Assembly: GCA_003450735.1 (NCBI GenBank)
Contig: DMEZ01000030.1
Span: 1-25,748, forward strand
DNA length: 25,748 nucleotides
From: Elusimicrobiota bacterium
GTDB taxonomy: Bacteria > Elusimicrobiota > Elusimicrobia > UBA1565
Direction: 5' to 3'
In this document: positions 6,594 through 15,100 of the stretch, piece after piece
Numbering within the stretch: position 1 is the first letter of the stretch
How the letters are laid out: each line of letters begins with the position of its first letter
Program-made: the position numbers and the translations under genes
The notes under the pieces: model-generated
The model's database searches: none
What the model saw: only the letters and a program-made list of their open reading frames with translations
Told to the model about the DNA's origin: nothing

Positions 6594-8140
6594 GAGGGCA
6601 GGGCCTTGAACCGCCGGACCACCCGCCGGGCTTCGTCCATCCAGTCCCTGGTCGTATAGGGGCCGAGCCGGCCGTTCAGGGCCCGCTCGAGGTCGTGGAT
6701 GAAGAGGCCCGCCGCCGGCCCGTCCGGGGTGATGGCCCGCGCGGCCCAGTCCAGACGCCGGCCGAACTCGGCCGGGCCCTTGGGCGAGCGCTGGTGGAGC
6801 GGCCAGTCCACGATGTTCCCCGCGACGAGCTGGGCGTCGCCCTGCCTCACGTAGCCGCGCCAGTCCTTCATGATCTGGGCGAACTGCACGCGGTCGGCCT
6901 CGTACATCATGAGGGCGAGCGCGTCGGCGCCGGCGTCGCTGAACATCACCGGGTCCTGGCCGTGCTGCCACCCTTTCTCCCAGGTGAGCACGAAGGCCCA
7001 CAAGGGCTTGGAGCCGCCGACCTCCTCGCGGATCTGACGGATGACGCGTCCGGCACGGTGGGCCCGCCACCACTGCCAGGCGTCGATGAAATCGGCGTCC
7101 GTGCGGGCGATCTTGCGCTGGGCGAAGCGGGCCATGCGCTCGGCTCGAGTCAGACGGTCCCAGTCCGGAGGCTTGACGACGCCGGGCATCTCCGCCATGA
7201 AATCGTCCACCAGCTCGTAGCCGCCCAGCGGGTTGCGGATGTAATCGAGCCCGATGAAATCGACCTCCGGGATGGCCGCGAAGCGCTTGAGCAGGACGGC
7301 CACGTCGTGAGGCCGCCGGGCATCGCGCAGGGAGAGGGCCCGGGTCGGCTTGGGCCGGCCTTCCTCGATCTCCAGGGCGTACTCGTAGCCCGGGACACGG
7401 TCCTTGGCGGACATCGTCAGGTAGCACATCGCCCAGACGCCGAACTTGAGCTTCCGGCGGCGGCATTCCCGGGCGACCTCCGGGATGAGGGGCAGGTTGT
7501 GGGTCACCCAGGTCTCCCCGTGGACCAGGCCCGGCGTCTGGCCGCCGAGCATCCAGAAGGCGTCGGCGCCGACATACTCGACCCAGTCGAGCAGGCCGCG
7601 CCAGTCCTTGACCGTGCCGTCGGGAGCCAGGACCTTCAGCGAGGCCAGAGGCTTCGAGCTCTCCCAGTTCACCGCGGCGAACCGGGGCGGGAGGGCGCGC
7701 GGCCTGCGGCTCGAGAGGATGAAGCTCCCGGCCCGCAGCGCCTCGGCCTTGCGGGGGGGGAGCTCGGAAGCCAGCTCGAGCGAGTACTGGCCGGGCTCGG
7801 CCTTCCAAGGACAGGGCCAGCGCCCGACCCAGCCCCGGTTCCCGTCCCATTCCAGGGCCGGCTCGAGCAGCCCTCCGATGGTCGGCACGGGCCGCCCGCC
7901 CCGCGCCACCCGGACGCGCGGGGGGGTGCGCTGCCAGAGCGCGCGGAGCTGCGGGTCGCGCGTGCGCAGGCGGATGTCGACGAACTCGTCGCGGCCGTAG
8001 GAGGACTTGCCCGTGTCGAGCGTCAGGGAAGCCCATCGGCGCGTGAGGACGTAGCCGGCGAAGAAGCAGGCGTACACCCCCGCGACGGCCGCGAGCCAGC
8101 GCAGAGCCTTGGAGCTCAGAGCCGCTCGGAGTCGATCCAT
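6590..8140 (-). CDS. Membrane-anchored glycosyl hydrolase-like (TIM-barrel) protein
   Basis: A 516-residue protein with one N-terminal membrane anchor (about residues 14-33, WLAAVAGVYACFFAGYVLTR). An extracytoplasmic part follows, with a probable beta-sandwich at about 45-150. From about residue 155 comes a TIM-barrel-like domain with alternating strands such as VEYVGADAFWML, KFGVWAMCYLTM, EVDFIGLDYIRNPLGG, LWAFVLTW and ADALALMMYEAD. DFIGLDYIR followed later by WQWWRAHRAGRVIRQIREEV recalls the GHL10/DUF4015 group of glycosyl-hydrolase-like proteins, whose substrates are poorly known. I place it there with moderate confidence. ATG 8140 overlaps the end of dtd by 25 bases, and the stop overlaps the next ATG, so it sits inside the operon. 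Confidence 0.65.
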   Translation of the reverse strand: MDRLRAALSSKALRWLAAVAGVYACFFAGYVLTRRWASLTLDTGKSSYGRDEFVDIRLRTRDPQLRALWQRTPPRVRVARGGRPVPTIGGLLEPALEWDGNRGWVGRWPCPWKAEPGQYSLELASELPPRKAEALRAGSFILSSRRPRALPPRFAAVNWESSKPLASLKVLAPDGTVKDWRGLLDWVEYVGADAFWMLGGQTPGLVHGETWVTHNLPLIPEVARECRRRKLKFGVWAMCYLTMSAKDRVPGYEYALEIEEGRPKPTRALSLRDARRPHDVAVLLKRFAAIPEVDFIGLDYIRNPLGGYELVDDFMAEMPGVVKPPDWDRLTRAERMARFAQRKIARTDADFIDAWQWWRAHRAGRVIRQIREEVGGSKPLWAFVLTWEKGWQHGQDPVMFSDAGADALALMMYEADRVQFAQIMKDWRGYVRQGDAQLVAGNIVDWPLHQRSPKGPAEFGRRLDWAARAITPDGPAAGLFIHDLERALNGRLGPYTTRDWMDEARRVVRRFKALPS

Positions 8141-8562
8141 ATCGTGACGGGCCCGTCGTTGACCAGCTCCACCTGCATCGCCGCGCCGAACTCCCCCGTC
8201 TGGACCGGCACCCCGCGGCGGGCCAGGGCTTGCGCGAAGGCCCGGTAGAGAGGCTCGGCCTTCGCGGGCGGCGCCGCCGAGGTGAAGTCCGGACGCCGGC
8301 CGCGGGCGCAGTCTCCGAAGAGCGTGAACTGGCTGACGACGAGGGCTTCGCCCCTCACGTCCAGCAGTGACCGGTCGAACTTGCCCTCCTCGTTGGAGAA
8401 GATGCGGAGGTTCGCCGCCTTCTCGGCGAGGCGCTCCGAGGCGGCCTCGTCGTCGGAGGAGCCGATCCCGACGAGCACCGCCAGCCCGGGCCCGATGGAG
8501 CGGCGCTCTCCGCCGGGCAGGCGGACGGACGCGCTGAGCACTCGTTGGATGAGGAGTCGCAT
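8116..8562 (-). CDS. dtd: D-aminoacyl-tRNA deacylase
   Basis: Dtd hydrolyses D-amino acids (and glycine) mischarged onto tRNA, acting in the cytoplasm as a proofreading enzyme after aminoacylation. The 148-residue protein matches the family's usual size. It begins MRLLIQRVLSASV and carries the two hallmark motifs: VSQFTLFGD (SQ-T motif) and, near the C-terminus, NDGPVTIWID (the Gly-Pro motif that enforces chiral rejection). ATG 8562 is chosen because it gives the canonical N-terminus. Dtd is first in a minus-strand operon with four envelope-type genes, an unusual context, and its promoter region is shared with the divergent RAM-domain gene. Confidence 0.95.
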   Translation of the reverse strand: MRLLIQRVLSASVRLPGGERRSIGPGLAVLVGIGSSDDEAASERLAEKAANLRIFSNEEGKFDRSLLDVRGEALVVSQFTLFGDCARGRRPDFTSAAPPAKAEPLYRAFAQALARRGVPVQTGEFGAAMQVELVNDGPVTIWIDSERL

Positions 8563-8586
8563 AAGCCGGAAAGACGGCCGGATTTT

Positions 8587-8594
8587 AGTATACT
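8587..8594. promoter_or_regulatory. Bidirectional -10 palindrome between dtd and the RAM-domain gene
   Basis: AGTATACT is a perfect 8-bp palindrome that reads TATACT, a good -10 box, on both strands. It would drive dtd leftward, with about 24 bases between box and ATG, and the RAM-domain/acyl-CoA synthetase/cca genes rightward. No strong -35 boxes are seen on either side. Confidence 0.45.
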
Positions 8595-8610
8595 TCACGC
8601 GCGCATGCGA

Positions 8611-8677
8611 ACGTCCCGAACTTCGGCACGCCGTAGTTTCGGGACGTCCCAAACCTACGGATTCTGGACGTTTGGGA
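8611..8677 (+). promoter_or_regulatory. Tandem stem-loops in the 5' leader of the RAM-domain gene
   Basis: ACGTCCCGAA (8611-8620) pairs with TTCGGGACGT (8638-8647), a perfect 10-bp stem. TCCCAAAC (8647-8654) pairs with GTTTGGGA (8670-8677), an 8-bp stem. The sequence between them, GGGACGTCCC at 8641-8650, is itself a palindrome, so alternative pairings are possible. There is no U-tract, so an ordinary terminator is unlikely. Protein binding or leader-RNA control is inferred. Confidence 0.45.
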
Positions 8678-8717
8678 TGGCGCCTCTGCGCGAAACCCCG
8701 AAGGAAAGGATGCCCCC

Positions 8718-8951
8718 ATGGTGACTGGACTCGTCCTCGTGCGCTTGTCGGCCGGCAAGGAGAAGACCGTCCTCCAGAGGCTCAAGCAGGCCCCCGGCGT
8801 GGCTCATGTCTCGGCCGTCTTCGGACGCTGGGACCTCGTCCTCGACATGGAGACCGAGGACCTCCCGAGCCTCTCGAACACCGTGGTCAGCGACATCCGC
8901 TCGATCCCCGGCGTCCTTTCCACCGAGACCCTCGTCACGACCGTCCTCTAG
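8718..8951 (+). CDS. Stand-alone Lrp/AsnC ligand-binding (RAM) domain protein
   Basis: A 77-residue protein made up only of the Lrp/AsnC effector-binding domain (RAM, AsnC_trans_reg), without a helix-turn-helix. MVTGLVLVRLSAGKEKTVL is the first strand and helix. PGVAHVSAVFGRWDLVLDME follows, with the G-x-W/Y-D-L turn typical of the family. The protein ends IRSIPGVLSTETLVTTVL. Such stand-alone RAM proteins form oligomers and bind small molecules such as amino acids; the ligand is unknown here. The ribosome-binding site AAGGAAAGGA lies seven bases before the ATG. The acyl-CoA synthetase gene begins two bases after its stop, so the pair is surely co-transcribed. Confidence 0.88.
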   Translation: MVTGLVLVRLSAGKEKTVLQRLKQAPGVAHVSAVFGRWDLVLDMETEDLPSLSNTVVSDIRSIPGVLSTETLVTTVL

Positions 8952-8953
8952 CC

Positions 8954-10564
8954 TTGCAGACCCTCAACGGCCTGCTCGACGCCAGCGCGTCGCGCTGGCC
9001 CTCCCGCACCGCCCTCCTCGTCGAGGAAGGCCACCACAGCGCGGCGCCCCATCCCCACGAGGCGCGCGCGAGGGGCGAGCACCTCGTCACCTACGCGGAG
9101 CTCCGGGAGTTCGTCCTGCGGGCCGCTTCGCTGCTGCGCTCGAAGGGGATCCGGCGCGGAGACCGCGTCGCCATCCTGCACCGCAACGGCCTGGGTTTCG
9201 TCACCGCGTACTTCGCCCTCGCCCGGCTCGGCGCGGCGGCCGTGCCCATCAACTTCATGGTGCAGAAGGCCGACGAGCTGAGGTTCATGCTCCAGGACAG
9301 CGCCGCCAAGGCGGTCGTCACCCAGCGGGCCTTCCTGCGCGAGGTGCAGCACGCCGCGGCGGGCGTCGAGGGACTCTCGACGGTCTGGATCACGGACGGG
9401 AAGGCGCCGAACGCGGAGGACTTCTGGACCGCGCTGAAGGGCCTCCCGCCGGCGGAGGGGGACGGGGAGGCCCAGCCCGAGGACGTCGCCGCGGTGCTCT
9501 ACACCTCCGGCACCACCGGGAACCCCAAGGGCGTGATGCTGACGCACGCCAACCTCGTCTCGAACTGCGACGCCTCCATCCGGCACTTCGGCCTCTCCGA
9601 GGGGGAGGACGTGTTCCCCTGCCTGCTGCCCATGTTCCACACCTTCGCGTGGACTACCTGCGTGCTCATCCCGATGCGCTTGGGAGACTTGAACCTGGTC
9701 ATCTCATCCATCACCCCGCCGGCCCCCTGGCTGATGCGCATGGGCCGCCGCCGGGCGACCGTCTTCGTGGCGGTCCCCCAGATCTACGCCGTCCTCGCCA
9801 AGCAGGCCGTGGGCCTCAAGCGCTGGCTGCTCCGGCTCTGGTGCTTCCGGGGCGTGCGCTTCTGCGTGAGCGGGGCGGGCCCCCTGCCGGTGCCGGTCGC
9901 GCAGGCGTTCCAGGAGGCGCTGGGCCAAGACGTGCACGAGGGCTACGGGCTGACCGAGACCTCTCCCGTCGTGACCGTGAACCCGCCCGGCCGCATGCGC
10001 CTGGGCAGCACGGGGCTGCCCATCCCGGACGCGCGCCTGCGCATCGTCGACGAAGCGGGACGGGAACTGCCCCGGGGTCAGGAGGGGGAGGTCTGCGTGG
10101 CCGGCCCCTGCGTCATGAAGGGCTACCTCGGGCAGCCGGAAGCGACGCGGGAGGCCCTCTCGGAGGACGGCTGGCTGAAGACTGGCGACATCGGCCTCCT
10201 CGACGAGGACGGCTACCTCCACATCCGCGACCGGAAGAAGGACATGATCATCGTGAAGGGGCTCAAGGTCTTCTCGGCCCAGGTCGAGACCGTCCTGCTC
10301 TCTCACCCGGACGTCCAGGAAGCGGCCGTGGTCGGCATCCCGGGCGAGGACGGCGACGAGACCATCAAGGCCTTCCTCGTGCTCAAGCCGGGAGCGGCCG
10401 CCGACCGTCCGGCCCTCCTGCGTTTCTGCCGTCAGAAGCTCGACGCCTACAAGCGGCCGCGCGACGTCGAGATCGTCCAGGAGCTCCCGAAGAACGCCCT
10501 CCAGAAGGTCCTCAAGCGCGTCCTCAGGCAGGTCGAACTGGAGAAGCGGGGAGGCCCGCGATAG
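8954..10564 (+). CDS. Long-chain acyl-CoA synthetase (AMP-forming)
   Basis: A 536-residue adenylate-forming enzyme that activates carboxylic (probably fatty) acids to acyl-CoA with ATP and CoA. The P-loop motif YTSGTTGNPKG is at 183-193. The aromatic/threonine motif GYGLTE is at 330-335, followed by GWLKTGDIG, then DRKKDMIIVKG, the hinge and catalytic core of the C-terminal subdomain. The catalytic lysine is in PKNALQKVLKR, where family members usually have G-K; here it reads LQKVLKR. The start chosen is TTG at 8954, two bases after the RAM-domain stop, which gives a family-like N-terminus (QTLNGLLDASASRWPSRTA). Chain-length preference cannot be read from the sequence. Confidence 0.92.
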   Translation: MQTLNGLLDASASRWPSRTALLVEEGHHSAAPHPHEARARGEHLVTYAELREFVLRAASLLRSKGIRRGDRVAILHRNGLGFVTAYFALARLGAAAVPINFMVQKADELRFMLQDSAAKAVVTQRAFLREVQHAAAGVEGLSTVWITDGKAPNAEDFWTALKGLPPAEGDGEAQPEDVAAVLYTSGTTGNPKGVMLTHANLVSNCDASIRHFGLSEGEDVFPCLLPMFHTFAWTTCVLIPMRLGDLNLVISSITPPAPWLMRMGRRRATVFVAVPQIYAVLAKQAVGLKRWLLRLWCFRGVRFCVSGAGPLPVPVAQAFQEALGQDVHEGYGLTETSPVVTVNPPGRMRLGSTGLPIPDARLRIVDEAGRELPRGQEGEVCVAGPCVMKGYLGQPEATREALSEDGWLKTGDIGLLDEDGYLHIRDRKKDMIIVKGLKVFSAQVETVLLSHPDVQEAAVVGIPGEDGDETIKAFLVLKPGAAADRPALLRFCRQKLDAYKRPRDVEIVQELPKNALQKVLKRVLRQVELEKRGGPR

Positions 10565-12075
10565 CTTCGCCGAGGATCCCGCCTTCCGCGCTCCGGCGGC
10601 TGGCCGCGCACCCCCTGCTCCCCGAGGTCGAAGCCTGCCTGAAGGAGCCGGCCTACGCCGTGGGCGGCTGCGTCCGCGACGCCTGCCTCGGCCGGGTGTT
10701 CACCGACCTCGACCTCGCCTGCGTCGACGCAAAAAACCTGGCCTCGGCGCTGGCCCGCCGGACGAAGGGAGCTCTCGTCACCCTCGATGACAAGACCCGC
10801 GTCTACCGCGTCGTGCTCAAGTCCGGGCTCCAGGCCGACCTCGCCGAGATCCAGGGCCAGGACATCGAAGAAGACCTCGCCAGACGGGATTTCACCGTCA
10901 ACGCGGTCGCCGTGCCGCTCCCGCTCGAGTCCTCCGGCGGCCGGGCTGTCGACCCCTTCGCGGGTCTGCGGGACATCCGTGAGCGCCGGCTCAAGCCCGT
11001 GTCCGAACGCGTCTTCGTGGAGGACCCCCTGCGGCTGCTGCGGGCGTTCCGCCTGAGCGCCCAGCTGGGCTTCTCGCAGGACCCGTCCCTGCTCGCGGGC
11101 GTGCGCAAGCACCGCCGCCTCATCCTGAAGCCCGCCGGGGAGCGCGTGCGCGCCGAGTTGATGGCTCTTTTGGGCTCCCCCGAGAGCGCCGTCTGGCTGA
11201 AGACCATGGATGAGACGGGCCTGCTGACGGCCGTCCTCGAGGAGCTCGAGCCCGAGCGGCGCTGCGCCGAAGTGTACTACGGGGCCGGCGGGGTCCTGCG
11301 GCACACCCTGGACGCCGTCGCGCGCATGGACTTCCTCTGGTCGAACCTCGAGAAGGTCTTCGGCGAGCTCGCCGCGCCGCTGCGGGCCCATCTCCTCGAG
11401 CACCATCACGACCTCTCCAAGCACGGCGCCCTCCTGAAGCTCGCCGTCCTGCTCCACGACGTCGCCAAGCCCGACTGCGCCCGCCAGGTGCAGGGCCGGC
11501 TCCGGTTCTTCGGGCACGACCACCGCGGCGCCGAGGCCGTCTCGAGGATCCTGCGCCGCCTGCGCTGCTCTCGCGACGAGGAGCATATCGCCGCCGCCCT
11601 CACCCTGCACCACCTCCGTCCGGGCAATCTGGCCGCGGCCGGGGCCGTCACGGACAAGGCGGTATTCCGCTTCTTCCGCGACCTGGGCCCGCTCGGAGTC
11701 AGCCAGCTGCTGCTCTGCTGGGCCGACCACGCCAGCTACCTCCAGGAAGCCGACTTGCGCAAGGTCCTCCGCTGGGCCTCGGAAGACCCTCATGCCTTCC
11801 GCCCCCCGAAGTCCCTGCCGGAGGACACGGCCAAGACGCTGCGCCACCTGCAGGTCATCGCTTATCTCCTGCAGCGCTATTTCCTCCAGCCGGACACCGC
11901 CAGGCCCGTCCGGCTTCTCGACGGTCAAGAGGTCATGGACCTCCTGGGCATCCCGCCCGGGCCGCCGGTGGGGGAGGTCCTCCGGAAACTGGAGGAGGCC
12001 CAGTCCGAGGGGCGCGTCCGGGACAGGGAGGAGGCTCTCCGTTTCGTACGACGGCTCCGCCTTACTAAAAACTAA
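10561..12075 (+). CDS. cca: CCA tRNA nucleotidyltransferase / poly(A) polymerase family with HD domain
   Basis: This enzyme adds or repairs the 3' CCA of tRNA. The class II nucleotidyltransferase head shows GGCVRD at 35-40 and metal-binding DLDLA with Asp49 and Asp51. RRDFTVNAVAV and EDPLRLLRAFRLSAQLGF follow. A C-terminal HD domain has LLHDVAKPD with His299-Asp300 and later GHDHRGAE. Length (504 residues) fits the HD-containing class. The start is a problem: between the preceding stop and YAVGGCVRD there is no in-frame ATG, GTG or TTG. I placed the start at ATA 10561, which overlaps the preceding TAG (ATAG) and has GGGGAGG six bases upstream. Because the tRNA-Gly gene already encodes CCA, repair may be the main role. 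Confidence 0.9.
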   Translation: MASPRIPPSALRRLAAHPLLPEVEACLKEPAYAVGGCVRDACLGRVFTDLDLACVDAKNLASALARRTKGALVTLDDKTRVYRVVLKSGLQADLAEIQGQDIEEDLARRDFTVNAVAVPLPLESSGGRAVDPFAGLRDIRERRLKPVSERVFVEDPLRLLRAFRLSAQLGFSQDPSLLAGVRKHRRLILKPAGERVRAELMALLGSPESAVWLKTMDETGLLTAVLEELEPERRCAEVYYGAGGVLRHTLDAVARMDFLWSNLEKVFGELAAPLRAHLLEHHHDLSKHGALLKLAVLLHDVAKPDCARQVQGRLRFFGHDHRGAEAVSRILRRLRCSRDEEHIAAALTLHHLRPGNLAAAGAVTDKAVFRFFRDLGPLGVSQLLLCWADHASYLQEADLRKVLRWASEDPHAFRPPKSLPEDTAKTLRHLQVIAYLLQRYFLQPDTARPVRLLDGQEVMDLLGIPPGPPVGEVLRKLEEAQSEGRVRDREEALRFVRRLRLTKN

Positions 12076-12120
12076 TCGGACCGTAACACGCACGAAATAG
12101 AAATGGGCCGCTTGTCCTGC

Positions 12121-12126
12121 TATACT
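12121..12126 (+). promoter_or_regulatory. -10 box for a leaderless transcript (LamG/FN3 gene)
   Basis: TATACT is followed by exactly six bases and then GTG at 12133, which would place the transcription start on the initiation codon. There is no Shine-Dalgarno sequence. A start at ATG 12103 is less likely, because the promoter-like box would then lie inside the gene and the signal peptide would gain ten polar residues. Confidence 0.5.
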
Positions 12127-12132
12127 CGCAAT

Positions 12133-15100
12133 GTGAGGCTTCACCGCTCCCTGCACGCCCTGCTGGCGCTGCTCCTGGCCGCCCCCGCCCTGGCTGCGGA
12201 CGATGCCATCCCCAACCTCTTCGACTACGGGATGACGCAATGCGACGGCATCTATGACGAATCGGTGGCGGCCTCGACCGGCTCGCCGAATTTCACCATC
12301 AAGGTCGTCGATCGCGCGATCTCGAGCACCACCGTCGTCTTCTACAATTCGGGCTTCCGGGTCGGCCGCAAGCCGCACGTCGGCGGCAACTCCGCCCTCT
12401 CCCCGACCGTGCTGTTGCTGCACCTCGATGAGGCAGCGGGAGTCGCCGTCGACTCCACGACCTATGGCAACACGACCAGCAAGACCGGAGGGCTGACATC
12501 CCCTGACGGCCAGACCGATTTCGGCAAAGCGCTTTACTGGGATGCCGACGACCACCTGCAGATCGTAAAATCCGCCTCCCTCAACAGCACGACCGAGCAG
12601 ATGACCTTCCAGACCTGGGTGTACCCCAACGAGGATCCCCTGACCACCGAGCGGACGATCTTCCAGTGGGGAGACGACGGCGGGGCTCGCGGCCCTTACC
12701 TGCGTCTGCGCACCAACGGCAGCCTCTACGCGAACATGGTCACGACCGACGGGGTGACTCACGACCTGTATTCCTCCCCCGGCGTCGTCCCCCTCAACGA
12801 CTGGAGCCTCATCACCCTGGTCTACGGAAACCTGGGAGGAGGGACGAAGTTCGCGTCCATCTACTGGAACCAGACCCTGGTCTCCTCGAGGAACGCGGGA
12901 GCGATGGCGCCTTTGAGAGTAAGCGACCACCTCTACATCGGCCGCAACGGAGGGGGGGGGAGCAACGCCTGGCGCGGCTACATCGACGAGGTCCGCGTCT
13001 TGAACATGCCCCTCTCGCAGGACGCCATCACCAGCGACTGGTGGGGCGGGCAGTTCGTATTCAGGACCACCACCACCGCTTCGATACCCAGCACGATCTG
13101 GTATCTGGGCGCATCCAGCTATACCCCCGCCGCTTATGACGGCTCGCACGACACGCACACCTTTACGGCCGTGCAGGTCCCGCTCAAACCCGGCGTCAAC
13201 AACCTGCGGTTCATGTTCCAGGACATGGCGGGCAACACCGTCACCCAGGACCGCTCCATCACGGTGAGCCTGGCGGCGCCCCTGCCGCCCTCCGCCAGCT
13301 CGGCCACGCCCCTGAGCGCCGCCAGCATCAACTGGACCTGGGAAGCCTCTCCCCGGCTCTGCACCGGGGGGTCCTACCTCTACTTCCCCTGCTCGAACAC
13401 GGCGCCTCTCGTCACGGGCATCGGCAACCTCTACTACACGGAAGCCGGCTACGGCGCCAACAGCCTGAACTGCCGCCAGATCGGGGCCAGGACCATGTAC
13501 GGGGACAGCTCCCTGACGACCCCGACGAGCGCCTACACCTACCCGAACCCCGCCTCCGCGATCTACTCCTCCTACCACACCACCGGAAGCTTCGTCGTCT
13601 CTTGGAACGTGAACAGCAACCCGGGCTACACGCGCTGGGAGATGAACCTCTCGACCGACAACTTCGTCTCCTACTCGACCCCCATCGTGGTCACGGCGAA
13701 CCACGTGCTCGACTCGAAGGCCCTCACGGGCCTGCAGCCCGCGACCACCTACTACGTCCGCCTGCGGGCCATCAACGGCAGCGGCGGCGATTACTCGACG
13801 CTCGGCTCGCTCTATTCCGCCTACGTCTCATCGACCATCCTGACCGTGCCCCAGCCCGGCCTGCTGGTGGGCACCGCCCAGGGCCTCTCCTCGATCCTCT
13901 GGACGTGGAGCGCCTACCCCTCGGCCCAGGAGTACGTGCTCGTCTCCTCCACCGGAGGGACGCTCGTGCGCACCCAGCAGACGAGCTTCCTCCAGACGCA
14001 CCTCGCCCGCAACACCGAGTACGGCGCCACCCTGCGCATCCGCAACGCCTCGGGCTTCAGCCCGGACAGCAACCAGGCCCTCATCTTCACCCTCGCCGAC
14101 GTCCCCGGCCCCATCACGGTGACTTCCGCCTCCACCGAGTCCATCGGAGTCTCCTGGCTCGCGAACGGGAACCCCAGCACGTCGACCGTCTACGACCTCT
14201 TCATCGCCACCGACACGGGCTTCGCGGGCAACGTGAGCACGCGGACGGTGAGCCAGTCGAGCCTGCTGCTCTCGGGCCTGCTGCCCTCCACGCTCTACGC
14301 GGTCCGCGTGCGAGCCGTCAACGGCAACGGCGTCCCGACCGCCCCGAGCGCCGCCGTCACCCAGCGCACCTACGACGTGCCCTCCATCTCCTCCACGCCG
14401 GCCCCCTCGAGCCCCTACATCCCGGACGGCAGCGCGGTGGGCGTGTGGCACTTCGACGAGGGCTCGAGCACGCGCGCCGCGGACTCCTCCGGCTTCGGCC
14501 ACCACGCCCTGCTGACCTGCCTCGACGCCCACTGCATCTCGACCCCGACCTTCACCAGCGGGATGGAAGGGCTCGGCACGGCCGTGCAGTCCCGCGGCGT
14601 GACGAACTCCCTCAGCCTGGTGTCCCACACGGCGAACCTCGCGGGGACGGGGTCGATGACGGTGGCGGCCTGGGTCAAGCCGCTCACCTCCGCGCAGGTC
14701 ACCAACGCCTCCATCGTCCAGAAAGGCGTCGACGCCAACGAATCCTTCGGGCTGGGCCTCGGGGTCTGCGCCGCCCCCCGCACGAGCGAGCGGTGCTGGC
14801 GCTTCTTCGTGCGGGACTCGATCACCCCGGCGACCTACCTGGCTTCGCTGACCTCCACCCAGAGCATGAACGTCGGCCTGTGGACGCACCTCCTCGGCGT
14901 CTACGATGCCGGGAACCGCAGGATGGCCCTCTACGTCAACGGAGTCGTCTCGAGCGCCGCGGCGAGCGGAGCCCCGGCGGCGCGGATCGGCAACGCCTTC
15001 CCTCTGACCATCGGCAACGGCCAGTACAACGCCTCCTCCTACATCTACCCCTTCAATGGAGCCATCGACGACGTGCACCTGATCTCCGGGCGCGCCTTCT

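Noticed and set aside
12103..12132. ATG 12103 as the start of the LamG/FN3 gene
   Set aside because: It would put the TATACT box within the coding region and prepend ten polar residues to a complete signal peptide beginning at GTG 12133.
10447..13704. Minus-strand open frame of over 1000 codons across cca and the LamG gene
   Set aside because: It spans two unrelated genes on the other strand and consists of low-complexity Gly/Val/Arg-rich sequence; an artefact of GC-rich codon use.
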